64,000 nt of DNA, from assembly GCA_905478555.1 (NCBI GenBank), contig CAJQIZ010000015.1, forward strand, positions 1 to 64,000. The letters are read 5' to 3'. Position numbers and translations under genes: made by a program. Source of the stretch: an uncultured Flavobacteriales bacterium (GTDB lineage: Bacteria > Bacteroidota > Bacteroidia > Flavobacteriales > BACL11). The number at the start of each line of letters is the position of its first letter. The stretch's first letter is position 1. The notes beneath the pieces were generated by a model. That model had not been told where the DNA came from and did no database searches. It saw only the letters and a program-made list of their open reading frames with translations. This document shows positions 21,623 to 33,885 of this stretch, one piece after another.

Positions 21623-23890
21623 ATGGCATTCGATATTAATATGATTAAAAAGGTGTACGAAAAGTACCCTAAAGCAATAGAAGCTGCTAGAAAAGCAACT
21701 CAAAAACCACTAACTTTATCAGAAAAAATTTTATATACTCACCTTTGGGAAGGAAGTATAAGCAAGGAATTTGCAAGAGGGGAAGACTATGTAGATTTTG
21801 CCCCAGACAGAGTAGCCATGCAGGATGCAACTGCACAAATGGCATTATTACAGTTTATGCAAGCAGGAAAAAGTAAGGTTGCAGTACCTTCTACAGCACA
21901 TGCTGATCATTTAATATTAGCTAAATTAGGAGCAGATAAGGATTTACAAGAAAGTTTAAATACCAATAATGAAGTATTCAACTTCTTAAGTTCAGTATGT
22001 AATAAATACGGAATTGGTTTCTGGAAACCAGGAGCTGGAATTATACATCAAGTAGTATTGGAAAATTACGCTTTTCCTGGAGGAATGATGATTGGAACTG
22101 ACTCACACACAGTAAATGCTGGAGGACTAGGAATGGTTGCCATTGGTGTTGGTGGTGCAGATGCGGTAGATGTAATGGCAGGAATGCCTTGGGAATTAAA
22201 ATTTCCTAAATTAATTGGAATTAAACTAACTGGAACATTAAGTAGTTGGGCTTCCGCTAAGGATGTCATCTTAAAAGTTGCTGGAATACTTACCGTAAAA
22301 GGTGGAACTGGCGCTATTGTAGAATATTTTGGTGAAGGAGCTAAATCACTTTCTGCAACAGGAAAAGGAACTATTTGTAATATGGGAGCTGAAGTAGGTG
22401 CAACTACCTCCACTTTTGGTTATGATGAAAGTATTGAAAGATATTTAAGAGCGACTGACAGAGATGATGTTGCTGATGCTGCAAACGATATAAAAGAACA
22501 CTTAACAGGAGATGCGGAAGTTTACGAAAATCCTGAACAGTATTTTGATGAGGTAATTGAGGTTAATTTATCGGACTTAACACCACATTTAAACGGACCA
22601 TTTACACCAGATTTAGCAACTCCAGTTGCTGAAATGAAGGAAAAGGCAGTTAAAAACGATTGGCCTTTAGATGTAGAATGGGCACTGATTGGTTCTTGTA
22701 CCAATTCATCTTATGAAGATTTAACAAGAGCAGCTTCTATAGTAGAAGATGCAGTTAGTAAAAAACTTAAACCAAAAGCAACTTTGGGAATTAATCCAGG
22801 ATCGGAACAAGTACGATTTACAGCCGAAAGAGATGGATTGATGGATTCGTTTATGAAGTTTGAATCTACTAAAATATTTACAAATGCTTGCGGACCATGT
22901 ATCGGGCAATGGGACAGAGAGGGAGCTAGTAAACAAGAAAAAAATACCATTGTTCATTCTTTTAACAGAAACTTTGCTAAGAGAGCAGATGGAAACCCAA
23001 ATACACATGCATTTGTAGGTTCACCAGAAATGGTAGCGGCAATTGCCATTTCAGGAAGATTAGATTTTAACCCTATAACTGATACTCTTACCAACGAAAA
23101 TGGTCAGCAGGTAAAACTAGCAGAACCTCATGGTATGGAATTACCTTCTCAAGGATTTGCAGTAGAAGATAATGGATATCAATCACCAGCAAAAGATGGA
23201 AGTGGAATTGAAGTATTAGTGGCTCCTGATTCTAACAGATTACAATTATTAACTCCTTTTACTGCTTGGGATGGAGATAATATTATGGGAGCTAAATTAT
23301 TAATAAAAGCAGAAGGGAAATGTACTACTGACCACATATCAATGGCAGGACCATGGCTAAAATATAGAGGTCATTTGGATAATATATCGAACAACTGTTT
23401 AATTGGTGCAGTAAATGCTTTTGGAGGAAAGACAAATGCTGTAGTAAGTCAATTAGATGGGACTACTAATGAAGTGCCAAATGTAGCAAGAGGATATAAA
23501 GCGGCAGGAATTACTTCTGTTGTAGTCGGCGACCATAATTACGGAGAAGGTTCATCAAGAGAACATGCCGCTATGGAACCAAGACACCTTGGAGTAATGG
23601 CAGTTATAGTAAAGTCATTTGCTCGTATTCATGAAACAAACTTAAAGAAACAAGGGATGTTAGGACTTACTTTTACTAATGAAACTGATTATGATTTAAT
23701 AAAAGAAGACGACACTTTTAACTTCACGGATCTAAACTCCTTTACAGAGGGAGAGCAATTGACTTTAGAGATAGTTCATGAAGATGGAACAAATAATACT
23801 ATTATGCTAAATCATACTTATAATAAAGCACAAATTGACTGGTTCAAGGCAGGCTCGGCACTTAACTTTATGAAAGAGCAAAACGCTTAA
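21623..23890 (+). CDS. acn: Aconitate hydratase
   Basis: [77 protein letters not shown]; start set at [10 protein letters not shown]. Confidence 0.95.
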   Translation: MAFDINMIKKVYEKYPKAIEAARKATQKPLTLSEKILYTHLWEGSISKEFARGEDYVDFAPDRVAMQDATAQMALLQFMQAGKSKVAVPSTAHADHLILAKLGADKDLQESLNTNNEVFNFLSSVCNKYGIGFWKPGAGIIHQVVLENYAFPGGMMIGTDSHTVNAGGLGMVAIGVGGADAVDVMAGMPWELKFPKLIGIKLTGTLSSWASAKDVILKVAGILTVKGGTGAIVEYFGEGAKSLSATGKGTICNMGAEVGATTSTFGYDESIERYLRATDRDDVADAANDIKEHLTGDAEVYENPEQYFDEVIEVNLSDLTPHLNGPFTPDLATPVAEMKEKAVKNDWPLDVEWALIGSCTNSSYEDLTRAASIVEDAVSKKLKPKATLGINPGSEQVRFTAERDGLMDSFMKFESTKIFTNACGPCIGQWDREGASKQEKNTIVHSFNRNFAKRADGNPNTHAFVGSPEMVAAIAISGRLDFNPITDTLTNENGQQVKLAEPHGMELPSQGFAVEDNGYQSPAKDGSGIEVLVAPDSNRLQLLTPFTAWDGDNIMGAKLLIKAEGKCTTDHISMAGPWLKYRGHLDNISNNCLIGAVNAFGGKTNAVVSQLDGTTNEVPNVARGYKAAGITSVVVGDHNYGEGSSREHAAMEPRHLGVMAVIVKSFARIHETNLKKQGMLGLTFTNETDYDLIKEDDTFNFTDLNSFTEGEQLTLEIVHEDGTNNTIMLNHTYNKAQIDWFKAGSALNFMKEQNA

Positions 23891-23919
23891 CACACATACC
23901 CTCTTAAATAAATGGAAAG

Positions 23920-24187
23920 TAATTTAGAAACTGCTAGCAGAAATATAGGAGTTTTTTTTTTGATGTAATACTGACAAAACAGAAGATGCAAGAGTCTGTA
24001 GCAAAAATGCGAGAGCTGTAAAAACAGATGATATAATTTATAACACCTCTATAACAGATGGTATAATAAGTGAGAATAAGGTTTTAATAAGAATAAAAAA
24101 TGTGCTAACTCAATCTATTCCACACAGAAAGAATACCCCCTATTGTATATTTATGATGATGGAATTGTAGAAAAGAAATTTTTATAG
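23920..24187 (+). pseudogene. Decayed coding remnant downstream of aconitase
   Basis: Coding-like stretches in shifting frames (NTDKTEDARVCSKNARAVKTDD..., SITDGIISENKVLIRIKNVLTQSIPHRK, LYIYDDGIVEKKFL*), with no intact ORF. Confidence 0.4.
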
Positions 24188-24195
24188 AGTAATAA

Positions 24196-25779
24196 TTATC
24201 TAACCAACTCCACTGCTTGATTATAGTTATCAATTGCAACAAAGTAATCTGGATCTTCCAATACATTTACATCACATATTTTTTCTGCTTTCTTAATTAA
24301 TTTCACACAATCAGGAGCAAGATGACGCAAATGGATCGTCTTTCCATTTTTCTGATATCGTTCCGCTAATTTATTTAACACCTCAATAGCAGACTGATCT
24401 ACTACTCTACTTTCTGCAAAATCAATTACCACTAATTCCGGATCATTCTTCACATCAAATTTCGAATTAAATAATTCAACAGAACCAAAGAATAAAGGTC
24501 CATAAATTTCATAATGTTTTATTCCATGTTTATCCGTATGTTTCCTAGCTCTAATCATTAATGAATTTTCCCATGCAAAAACTAATGCAGAAACAATGAC
24601 TCCAGAAATAACAGCTAAAGCCAAATCAAAAACAACTGTAAGTACTGTCACTAATATAATTACAAAAACATCAGAGACAGGAACCTTATTAATAATCCTG
24701 AAACTATTCCAAGCAAAAGTACCAATAACTACCATAAACATAACTCCTACCAATGCTGCAATAGGAACCATTTCAATATAATCGGAAGCAAATAATATAA
24801 AAACTAAGAGAGATAAAGCAGCTGTAATACCCGAAAGTCTTCCTCTACCACCCGATTTTATATTAATTATAGATTGTCCTATCATAGCACAACCACCCAT
24901 TCCACCAAAAAATCCGTTTAGAATATTTGCACTTCCCTGAGCGATACATTCTTGATTTCCGTTTCCGTGTGTTTCAGTAAGTTCATCAATTAAGTTAAGA
25001 GTCATTAAGGATTCTATTAAACCAATAGCCGCTAATATTAGAGCGTAAGGAGCAATAAATTTAAAAGTTTCAAAATTTAAATCTATCAAAGGAATATTAA
25101 AGATTGGGAGTCCTGCTTTAATTCCCTCCCCTCCATTTTCTTGAATAAAAGAAAGTACAGTAGAGGTTTCTACATTACCAAAAATAACGATTAAAGAAAC
25201 TACTACAATTGCAGTAAGTGCAGATGGGATTTTTCTAGTCAATTTTGGTAAAAAATACATAATTCCCATTGTAAGGAAAACTAATCCTAACATATTATAC
25301 ATTGCCGATCCTTCTATCCATTGTCCACCAACTTTAAACATTCCCAATTGAGAAGTAAAAATAACAATTGCTAATCCGTTTACAAAACCCATCATAACCG
25401 AATGAGGTATCATTCTCACAAATTTTCCCATTTTTAGCACTCCTGCAAAAACTTGAAACAAACCAGCAAGTATTAAAGTAGCAAACAGGAACTGCAAACC
25501 TAAACCATCTCCCATATCATTACCTTCTTTTATTAAATGCACCATAACTACTGCTAAAGCTCCAGTTGCACCAGATATCATTCCGGGTCTACCACCAAAA
25601 ATAGCGGTAACTAATCCCATCATAAAAGCACCATACAAACCTATAATAGGAGAAATTCCTGCTACAAAAGCAAAGGCAACCGCTTCCGGAACTAAAGCCA
25701 AAGCTACCGTTAATCCAGATAAAATATCATCTTTTACATTCCCTTGGCTAGATGTAATAAATTTAAATGTTGATTTCAT
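24196..25779 (-). CDS. SulP-family anion transporter with C-terminal STAS domain
   Basis: DILSGLTVALALVPEAVAFAFVAGISPIIGLYGAF; C-terminal VVIDFAESRVVDQSAIEVLNKL. Confidence 0.93.
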   Translation of the reverse strand: MKSTFKFITSSQGNVKDDILSGLTVALALVPEAVAFAFVAGISPIIGLYGAFMMGLVTAIFGGRPGMISGATGALAVVMVHLIKEGNDMGDGLGLQFLFATLILAGLFQVFAGVLKMGKFVRMIPHSVMMGFVNGLAIVIFTSQLGMFKVGGQWIEGSAMYNMLGLVFLTMGIMYFLPKLTRKIPSALTAIVVVSLIVIFGNVETSTVLSFIQENGGEGIKAGLPIFNIPLIDLNFETFKFIAPYALILAAIGLIESLMTLNLIDELTETHGNGNQECIAQGSANILNGFFGGMGGCAMIGQSIINIKSGGRGRLSGITAALSLLVFILFASDYIEMVPIAALVGVMFMVVIGTFAWNSFRIINKVPVSDVFVIILVTVLTVVFDLALAVISGVIVSALVFAWENSLMIRARKHTDKHGIKHYEIYGPLFFGSVELFNSKFDVKNDPELVVIDFAESRVVDQSAIEVLNKLAERYQKNGKTIHLRHLAPDCVKLIKKAEKICDVNVLEDPDYFVAIDNYNQAVELVR

Positions 25780-25935
25780 ATATTTTTTTATTTTTCAGTT
25801 CGCGAAAGTAAGGAATACTATCCATCTAATAATCCGAATTTTAAATAAAAAAATCCTGCTAAAAAAATGAAAAAATACATATCTTTTATTCAATGAAAAA
25901 ATAATCTGAATATTATATTAAAAATTAGATTATGC

Positions 25936-26037
25936 TTGCGTATAGCATTTGGAGTGGTTTTCGGCAATCTAGGTTTAGGAATATGTCTTGGTTTAGTGTT
26001 TGGTGTAGCCATGCAAATGCAACATACTAATAACTAG
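25936..26037 (+). pseudogene. Glycine-zipper-type small membrane protein remnant
   Basis: IAFGVVFGNLGLGICLGLVFGVAMQMQHTNN*; no ATG in frame (TTG possible at 25936). Confidence 0.3.
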
Positions 26038-26476
26038 GTATTTCTTCTAAAAAAGCAATCCTATTTCTTTCGTAATCCATTTTGCAACAATAGTGATTCA
26101 TTCCATTAGTAACCAGAAGGTATTTTACTTTTAATTGAGAATTATATTTTGCAATTTGATTAAAAGTATCTTGCGTTATTTTCACATCCGGAGCTTTACA
26201 CTCAACAATAATATGCGCTTTTCCTAATGTGTTATACATCACAATATCAGCCCTAGTTTTTAAGGAGTTGTATTTCACCATTTGTTCCACTCCCATTAAA
26301 CCCAAAGGATATTTTTTTTCCTTATTCAGATAATGAATGAAATTTTGCCTCACCCATTCTTCATTAGTTAGTAGTAAGTATTTTTTTCTTACCACATCAA
26401 AAATATATGTTTTTTCTCCATCACTTTTCATTTTGAGTTTGTAAATTGGCAGACTTAAAATCGGTAATTTTTTCAC
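26027..26476 (-). CDS. Stand-alone type I restriction HsdR N-terminal-like (nuclease-fold) protein
   Basis: RADIVMYNTLGKAHIIVECKAPDVKITQDTFNQIAKYN; D...ExK pattern of the HSDR_N family. Confidence 0.75.
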   Translation of the reverse strand: MKKLPILSLPIYKLKMKSDGEKTYIFDVVRKKYLLLTNEEWVRQNFIHYLNKEKKYPLGLMGVEQMVKYNSLKTRADIVMYNTLGKAHIIVECKAPDVKITQDTFNQIAKYNSQLKVKYLLVTNGMNHYCCKMDYERNRIAFLEEIPSY

Positions 26477-26488
26477 ACTTCAAATTAA

Positions 26489-27487
26489 ATGAAATATCAG
26501 GACATCATACAACAAATAGACAATAAAGTTTTTAGTCCAGTCTATTTTTTAATGGGAGAAGAAACATTTTACATTGATAAAATCTCTGAACACATTAGTG
26601 AAAATATTCTTTCTAAGGAAGAAAAAGAATTTAATCAAACTACACTTTATGGTAAAGATATTGATGTTTCAACAATCATTTCGGAGGCAAAACAATTTCC
26701 ATTCGGATCAGAATACAGAGTTGTAATTGTAAAAGAAGCACAAGACATCCGAACTATAGAGAAACTTGAGTCCTATTTAGATCTACCCTCACCTTCTACT
26801 ATTTTAGTTATTTGCTATAAATATAAAAAAATAGATAAAAGAAAATCATTTGGGAAAAACCTATCTAAAAAATCTGTTTTATTTGTTAGTAAAAAATTAT
26901 ACGACAATCAAGTTCCTAGTTGGATCAAAGTTCATATAAAAGATTTAGGATTTTCTATTGATGATAAATCTTGTAGAATACTAACTGAATATTTGGGTGC
27001 TGATCTATCTAAAATAAATAACGAACTAAGTAAGTTAATTCTTAATTTAGAAAAAGGAGAATCCATAACACCAAAAATTATTGAAGAAAATATTGGAATA
27101 AGTAAAGATTTTAATATTTTCGAATTACAAAACGCATTAGGAACAAAAGACATTTTAAAAGCAAACAGGATAATTAAACATTTTACTGAAAACCCAAAAA
27201 ACCACCCTTTTGTACTTACTATATCCTCTTTATTTTCTTATTTTCAGAAAATAATGATTTATCAGAATTTAAAAGATAAAAGTAATAAAAATGCAGCTTC
27301 CCAACTAGGAGTTAATCCTTTTTTCATAAGTCAGTATCAAACTGCATCCAAAAACTATTCTATGGGTAAATTATTTAAAATATTTACTTATTTAAAAGAG
27401 AATGACTTAAAAAGTAAAGGAATCGGAAATCCTTCTACCCCAGAAGGAGAATTATTGAAAGAGCTAACTTTTAAGATATTACACTAA
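26489..27487 (+). CDS. holA: DNA polymerase III subunit delta
   Basis: VYFLMGEETFYIDKI; ILVICYKYKKIDKRKSFGK; delta-type C-terminus. Confidence 0.88.
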   Translation: MKYQDIIQQIDNKVFSPVYFLMGEETFYIDKISEHISENILSKEEKEFNQTTLYGKDIDVSTIISEAKQFPFGSEYRVVIVKEAQDIRTIEKLESYLDLPSPSTILVICYKYKKIDKRKSFGKNLSKKSVLFVSKKLYDNQVPSWIKVHIKDLGFSIDDKSCRILTEYLGADLSKINNELSKLILNLEKGESITPKIIEENIGISKDFNIFELQNALGTKDILKANRIIKHFTENPKNHPFVLTISSLFSYFQKIMIYQNLKDKSNKNAASQLGVNPFFISQYQTASKNYSMGKLFKIFTYLKENDLKSKGIGNPSTPEGELLKELTFKILH

Positions 27488-27514
27488 ACACCCCCTTCAA
27501 CTATGCTAACTAAC

Positions 27515-27522
27515 TATATTTG
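27515..27522 (+). promoter_or_regulatory. Candidate -7 element for the TonB-dependent receptor gene
   Basis: TATATTTG located 17 bp upstream of ATG 27539, within the longer called ORF. Confidence 0.5.
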
Positions 27523-27538
27523 CGAACATTTATTTTAT

Positions 27539-29773
27539 ATGAGTAAAAAAATTATATTTCTATTTTTAGGACTTTCTTTAAGTCTAAATGTTTTTTCTCA
27601 AAAAGGAACTATCAGAGGTTTTGTATCTGACAAAGAAACTGAGGAACCTATTATGTTTTGCAATGTAAGTATTGAGGGGACTAGTTACGGAACTCAAACA
27701 GACCTAAATGGAATGTACACTTTATCAAAAATACAAAGTGGAGAACATACTTTAGTAGTAACTTATGTAGGTTATAAAAAACTTACTAAAAAAGTGAACC
27801 TAAAAACAGGACAACTACTTACTGTTAAATTAGAATTAGAAAAATCAACTGTCAATATAGATGAAGTAGAGATTTCTGCCGAAAGACAGGAAATGAAAAC
27901 AGATGTAAAAGTAGGATCTATAAAAATTACAAATGAAGATTTAAATTTAGTGCCAACTATTGGAGGAGAAGCGGATTTAGCTCAATACATGCAAATTGTA
28001 CCGGGAGTTATTTTTACTGGAGATCAAGGTGGACAACTTTATATTAGAGGTGGTTCGCCTGTACAAAACAAAGTATTACTAGATGGAATGACTATCTACA
28101 GCCCATTTCACTCTATTGGTTTGTTCTCTGTTTTTGATGCAGACATCATTAAAACTACAGATGTTTATACAGGAGGATTCTCTGCTGAATACGGAGGTAG
28201 AGTTTCTTCTATAATGGATATAAAAACGAAAGAAGGAAATAGAAAGAGAGTACAAGGTAAAATTTCTTCTAACACATTCGGTAGTAAACTTTTATTAGAA
28301 GGGCCGTTTAGCAAAAATAGAAACTCCTCTTTTCTATTCTCCGGGAAAACTTCTTACCTAGATAAAACTTCTAATTTAATTTACAATTTCCCAATGCCAT
28401 ATTCTTACACAGATTTATATGGTAAATTAACTTTTAGGGCAAATAACGGAAGTAAAGCAAATTTTTTCGGATTTAACTTTCAAGATCAAGTAAATTATCA
28501 AGGAGTATCTGACCTTCAATGGACATCTAACGGTATTGGTTCTGATTTTTTGTTGATTCCTGGAAATTCTCCAGTATTAATTGAAGGAAATTTTGCGTAT
28601 TCAGAATATTACATCTCTTTAAAAGAAGGAGACTCTCCTCTAAGAGAAAGTGAAATTTCTGGTGGAAATATGGGATTTGACCTTACCTCATTTCAAACAA
28701 ATGGTAAAACAAAATACGGTTTTGATGTTTACAGCTTCTCAACAAAATATAAAACATATAATTCTGTAAATTCTAAAATTGAACTTAACGAAAATACATC
28801 TGAATTTTCTGCTTATGTAAATTACCAGTACAATGCAGATAAAATAATTTTAGAACCAGGATTTAGAATACAGAAATATACGCTAGGATTTTCACCTGAA
28901 CCTAGATTAGGAATAAAATATTTAGCTACAGATGTATTAAGACTAAAACTATCTACAGGATTATATTCTCAAAATATTATGAGTACAGTTTCTGATAGAG
29001 ATGTTGTAAATTTATTTTATGGATTTTTATCAAGCCCTGCAAACTTACCATTAGATGAAAATGGAGAAGAATATAAAGGTCAGATTCAATTAGCTAGACA
29101 TTTTATTTTAGGAGGGGAGTACGACATCAACCTAAAAATGGATTTACAAATTGAAGGATATATTAAAGATTTTACTCAACTTACAAATATAAACAGATCA
29201 ATGACTTCTAACTACGATAATGAATATGTCGTAGAAAGAGGACTAGCAAAAGGAGTTGACTTTCTTTTGAAATACAAGGGTAAAAGACTTTACATTTGGA
29301 CCGTTTACTCATTAGGAATGGTAAAAAGAACGGAAAGAGAAAATGAATACTTCCCTCATTTTGACAGAAGACATAATGTAAATTTAGTAAGTAGTTATAA
29401 ATTTGGAAATAAAAATAGTTGGAAAGCAGATGCTCGTTGGAATTTAGGATCTGGATTTCCATTTACACAAACAGAAGGTTTTTATGAAAACTTAACTTTT
29501 TCAGATGGAATAAATTCAACATATACATCTACAAACGGAGATTTGGGAGTCGTATATGGAGATCTGAACGAGGGAAGATTACCCTATTATCACAGATTAG
29601 ATATATCTCTTTCTAAAACAATTGAATTTTCTAAAACAACTATTTTAGAAATGACTGTTTCGGTTACTAACGCCTACAACAGAGAAAATATATTCTACTT
29701 TGATAGGATTGAATATAAAAGAGTAAATCAACTTCCTCTACTACCTAGTGGAGGTATAAGTTTAAGATTCTAA
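27539..29773 (+). CDS. TonB-dependent receptor with N-terminal carboxypeptidase-like domain
   Basis: Signal peptide; TIRGFVSDKETEEPIMFCNVSIEGTSYGTQTDLNGMYTL; plug motif GGQLYIRGGSPVQNKVLLDGM. Confidence 0.93.
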   Translation: MSKKIIFLFLGLSLSLNVFSQKGTIRGFVSDKETEEPIMFCNVSIEGTSYGTQTDLNGMYTLSKIQSGEHTLVVTYVGYKKLTKKVNLKTGQLLTVKLELEKSTVNIDEVEISAERQEMKTDVKVGSIKITNEDLNLVPTIGGEADLAQYMQIVPGVIFTGDQGGQLYIRGGSPVQNKVLLDGMTIYSPFHSIGLFSVFDADIIKTTDVYTGGFSAEYGGRVSSIMDIKTKEGNRKRVQGKISSNTFGSKLLLEGPFSKNRNSSFLFSGKTSYLDKTSNLIYNFPMPYSYTDLYGKLTFRANNGSKANFFGFNFQDQVNYQGVSDLQWTSNGIGSDFLLIPGNSPVLIEGNFAYSEYYISLKEGDSPLRESEISGGNMGFDLTSFQTNGKTKYGFDVYSFSTKYKTYNSVNSKIELNENTSEFSAYVNYQYNADKIILEPGFRIQKYTLGFSPEPRLGIKYLATDVLRLKLSTGLYSQNIMSTVSDRDVVNLFYGFLSSPANLPLDENGEEYKGQIQLARHFILGGEYDINLKMDLQIEGYIKDFTQLTNINRSMTSNYDNEYVVERGLAKGVDFLLKYKGKRLYIWTVYSLGMVKRTERENEYFPHFDRRHNVNLVSSYKFGNKNSWKADARWNLGSGFPFTQTEGFYENLTFSDGINSTYTSTNGDLGVVYGDLNEGRLPYYHRLDISLSKTIEFSKTTILEMTVSVTNAYNRENIFYFDRIEYKRVNQLPLLPSGGISLRF

Positions 29774-29838
29774 AAACAACTTCTTAAAAAAAATATGGTT
29801 TAATAGCAAAATGATATAATAAGCAGAAGTATTTTGCT

Positions 29839-29846
29839 TAATTTTG
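29839..29846 (+). promoter_or_regulatory. Candidate -7 element upstream of pyrG
   Basis: TAATTTTG matches TAnnTTTG. Confidence 0.5.
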
Positions 29847-29856
29847 CACACCGTAA

Positions 29857-31485
<1,629 letters not shown>

Positions 31486-31491
31486 AAAACA

Positions 31492-33270
31492 ATGAAACAG
31501 AATGACAAAAGTTCATTTACGGGACTGATTTTAATGGCAGCTATTTTAATTATTTTTAATGTATTTGTGTTTAACAATGCGGAAGAAATATCTGAAAATG
31601 AAAACACAGAAACAATTCATAATTCTGAAAACAGTAATACTGTAACAGAAACTACTATCTCAAATAGCACTGAAGAATCTATTGAAACTACTGAAACTCT
31701 TGTAGAACAAGATTATATTTTAGAAAATGATAAGATAAAACTTATCTTCAGTAATAAAAAAGGAGAAATAAAATCCGCAATTGTAAAAGGATTTTACACT
31801 TATGATGAGTACAGAAAAAATTTAGATGACAACAGCTACCAAAGTAAAGATGTTGAAATATTTAACAATAAAAATTCTGACTTCACCATTACAGCAGATA
31901 GAGGAATATCCACTAATGAATTCTTTTCTGTATCTGAAAACAACAACTCAATTACCTTCAGAAAGGATTATGAAAATAATGCCTTTATAGAATATACATA
32001 CACCTTAGAAGATAATACAAACTTTGCAGATTTTACTATAAATTCAGAGGGTATAAATAACCCAGAATTAGTTTGGACTATAGCTACACCACAAACTGAA
32101 AAATCAAAAGACAATCAGAAAGAATACACTGGGTTTTACTACCAAGAAAGCTATTCTAAAGATGTAGACTATACTTGGGATAATGATAAATTTGAAGTAA
32201 ATGCTTTTAATACAGAATTAAGTTGGATTGCATTTAAACAACAATTCTTCAGTACTATAATTACATCAAAAAAAAATAATTTCAATAACAATACCGAATT
32301 TCAGATAAATGTTAATGAAGAGGATGAATACATAAAAACACTTTCTTTAAGAACAGAGTTAGAAGAAGGAGAGAACAACTACAGTATCTATTTTGGAGAC
32401 AATGACTATAATAAATTAAAAAGTTATAATACCGAATTAGAGAACATAATCCCACTTGGATGGGGAATATTTGGATGGGTAAATAGAGTAATAATAATTA
32501 ACATTTTTGACTTTCTTCAAAATACTTCTGGAATTTCTAGTTTCGGATTAATTATTCTATTATTAACATTAATCATTAAAATATCTCTTGCTCCATTTAC
32601 ATATAAATCTTATTTATCTCAAGCAAAAATGAAGGTATTGAAACCTGAAATTGATAAGATTACAGAAAAACATAAAGAGAAAGACCCAATGAAGTCTCAG
32701 AAGGAAACAATGGGATTATACCGAAAGGCAGGAGTAAACCCTATGGGGGGGTGCTTACCTATGCTATTTCAGTTTCCTATATTAATTGCAATGTTTAGAT
32801 TCTTCCCAGCATCAATGGACTTAAGGCAAAACGCTTTCCTTTGGGCGGATGATTTATCTGCTTTCGATTCTGTTTACGACCTAGGTTTTAATATTCCAAT
32901 GTATGGAGATCATATTAGTTTATTTACTTTACTGATGACGGTTTCTACACTTATTTACACGCATATGAATAGTCAAATGACTACAAACCAAATGCCTGGA
33001 ATGAAATGGATGATGTATTTAATGCCAATTATGTTCTTAGGGTTCTTCAATAATTATGCCTCTGCATTATCTTATTACTATTTCCTAGCCAATGTATTTA
33101 CATTTAGTCAGATGTACTTTATGAGAAAATTTGTAGATGACAATGCTTTACTTGCACAAATTGAAGCCAACAAAAAGAAACCGGCTAAGAAAAAATCTAA
33201 ATTCCAAAAGAAGTTAGAAGAAATGCAAAAAAATCAAGAGAAAAATATTAAGAACAAAAAGAAAAAATAA
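31492..33270 (+). CDS. yidC: Membrane protein insertase YidC
   Basis: Periplasmic domain, then KISLAPFTYKSYLSQAKMKVLKPE and GVNPMGGCLPMLFQFPILIAMF. Confidence 0.96.
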   Translation: MKQNDKSSFTGLILMAAILIIFNVFVFNNAEEISENENTETIHNSENSNTVTETTISNSTEESIETTETLVEQDYILENDKIKLIFSNKKGEIKSAIVKGFYTYDEYRKNLDDNSYQSKDVEIFNNKNSDFTITADRGISTNEFFSVSENNNSITFRKDYENNAFIEYTYTLEDNTNFADFTINSEGINNPELVWTIATPQTEKSKDNQKEYTGFYYQESYSKDVDYTWDNDKFEVNAFNTELSWIAFKQQFFSTIITSKKNNFNNNTEFQINVNEEDEYIKTLSLRTELEEGENNYSIYFGDNDYNKLKSYNTELENIIPLGWGIFGWVNRVIIINIFDFLQNTSGISSFGLIILLLTLIIKISLAPFTYKSYLSQAKMKVLKPEIDKITEKHKEKDPMKSQKETMGLYRKAGVNPMGGCLPMLFQFPILIAMFRFFPASMDLRQNAFLWADDLSAFDSVYDLGFNIPMYGDHISLFTLLMTVSTLIYTHMNSQMTTNQMPGMKWMMYLMPIMFLGFFNNYASALSYYYFLANVFTFSQMYFMRKFVDDNALLAQIEANKKKPAKKKSKFQKKLEEMQKNQEKNIKNKKKK

Positions 33271-33716
33271 TGAGACGATTACTATTTATAGTATTGCTGT
33301 TTTCTATTTCCTCTTGTGCAACATTTAAAAATAAATCAAATATTTTTTCATTTTCAGAATCAAAAGATCTAATTGTTTCTTTACAAAGAGGAGCTTGTTA
33401 TGGCACCTGTCCAATTTATAAAATTGAAGTTTATAGTGATGGTAGTGGTCTTTATACCGGAACACAATTTGTTGAAAATATAGGCATTAGAATATTTAAT
33501 CTATCTGAAACTCAGATAAACTTAATTTTAACACAAGCTGAATCAATTAAATTTGAGAAAATGAAAGAGGAATACAGTGAACCTATTAGTGACTTACCGA
33601 CAACATTTATACAAATTAAAGACAAAAGAATAAGAGATCATATTGGAGCTCCAGAAGCTCTAAAAAATTTAGAGAACCTAATTGATCAACTATATCAAAA
33701 AGCAATTAAGGAGTAA
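33270..33716 (+). CDS. DUF6438-type lipoprotein
   Basis: Lipobox ISSCA; SLQRGACYGTCPIYKIEVYSDGSGLYTG. Confidence 0.75.
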   Translation: MRRLLFIVLLFSISSCATFKNKSNIFSFSESKDLIVSLQRGACYGTCPIYKIEVYSDGSGLYTGTQFVENIGIRIFNLSETQINLILTQAESIKFEKMKEEYSEPISDLPTTFIQIKDKRIRDHIGAPEALKNLENLIDQLYQKAIKE

Positions 33717-33780
33717 GATACTTATAATATCAAAAAAATGTTGTATTCTTACAAAAAGTAAATAAATAAAAAATAATATT

Positions 33781-33879
33781 ATGGGAAAAGGACAAGATTC
33801 AAAAAAAAACGTAAAGAAAGTAGCTACTAAAACAGCAAAAGAAAAGAAAGCAGAAAAGAGACTAAAAAAAGCTAAATAA
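33781..33879 (+). CDS. Small highly basic protein (32 aa)
   Basis: MGKGQDSKKNVKKVATKTAKEKKAEKRLKKAK*; not in the supplied ORF track because of its size. Confidence 0.6.
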   Translation: MGKGQDSKKNVKKVATKTAKEKKAEKRLKKAK

Positions 33880-33885
33880 CGATTT

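Noticed and set aside
22066-22413. Minus-strand ORF (115 aa) inside aconitase
   Set aside because: Antisense mirror of a conserved enzyme; composition follows the opposite-strand codons.
25930-25945. TTATGCTTGCGTATA, similar to the MarR operator
   Set aside because: Mismatched arm, single copy, inside a coding-like remnant and not at a lipid gene promoter; likely chance.
32743-32752. G7 run in yidC as a phase-variation tract
   Set aside because: Encodes the conserved NPMGGCLP motif in an essential gene; explained by codon choice.
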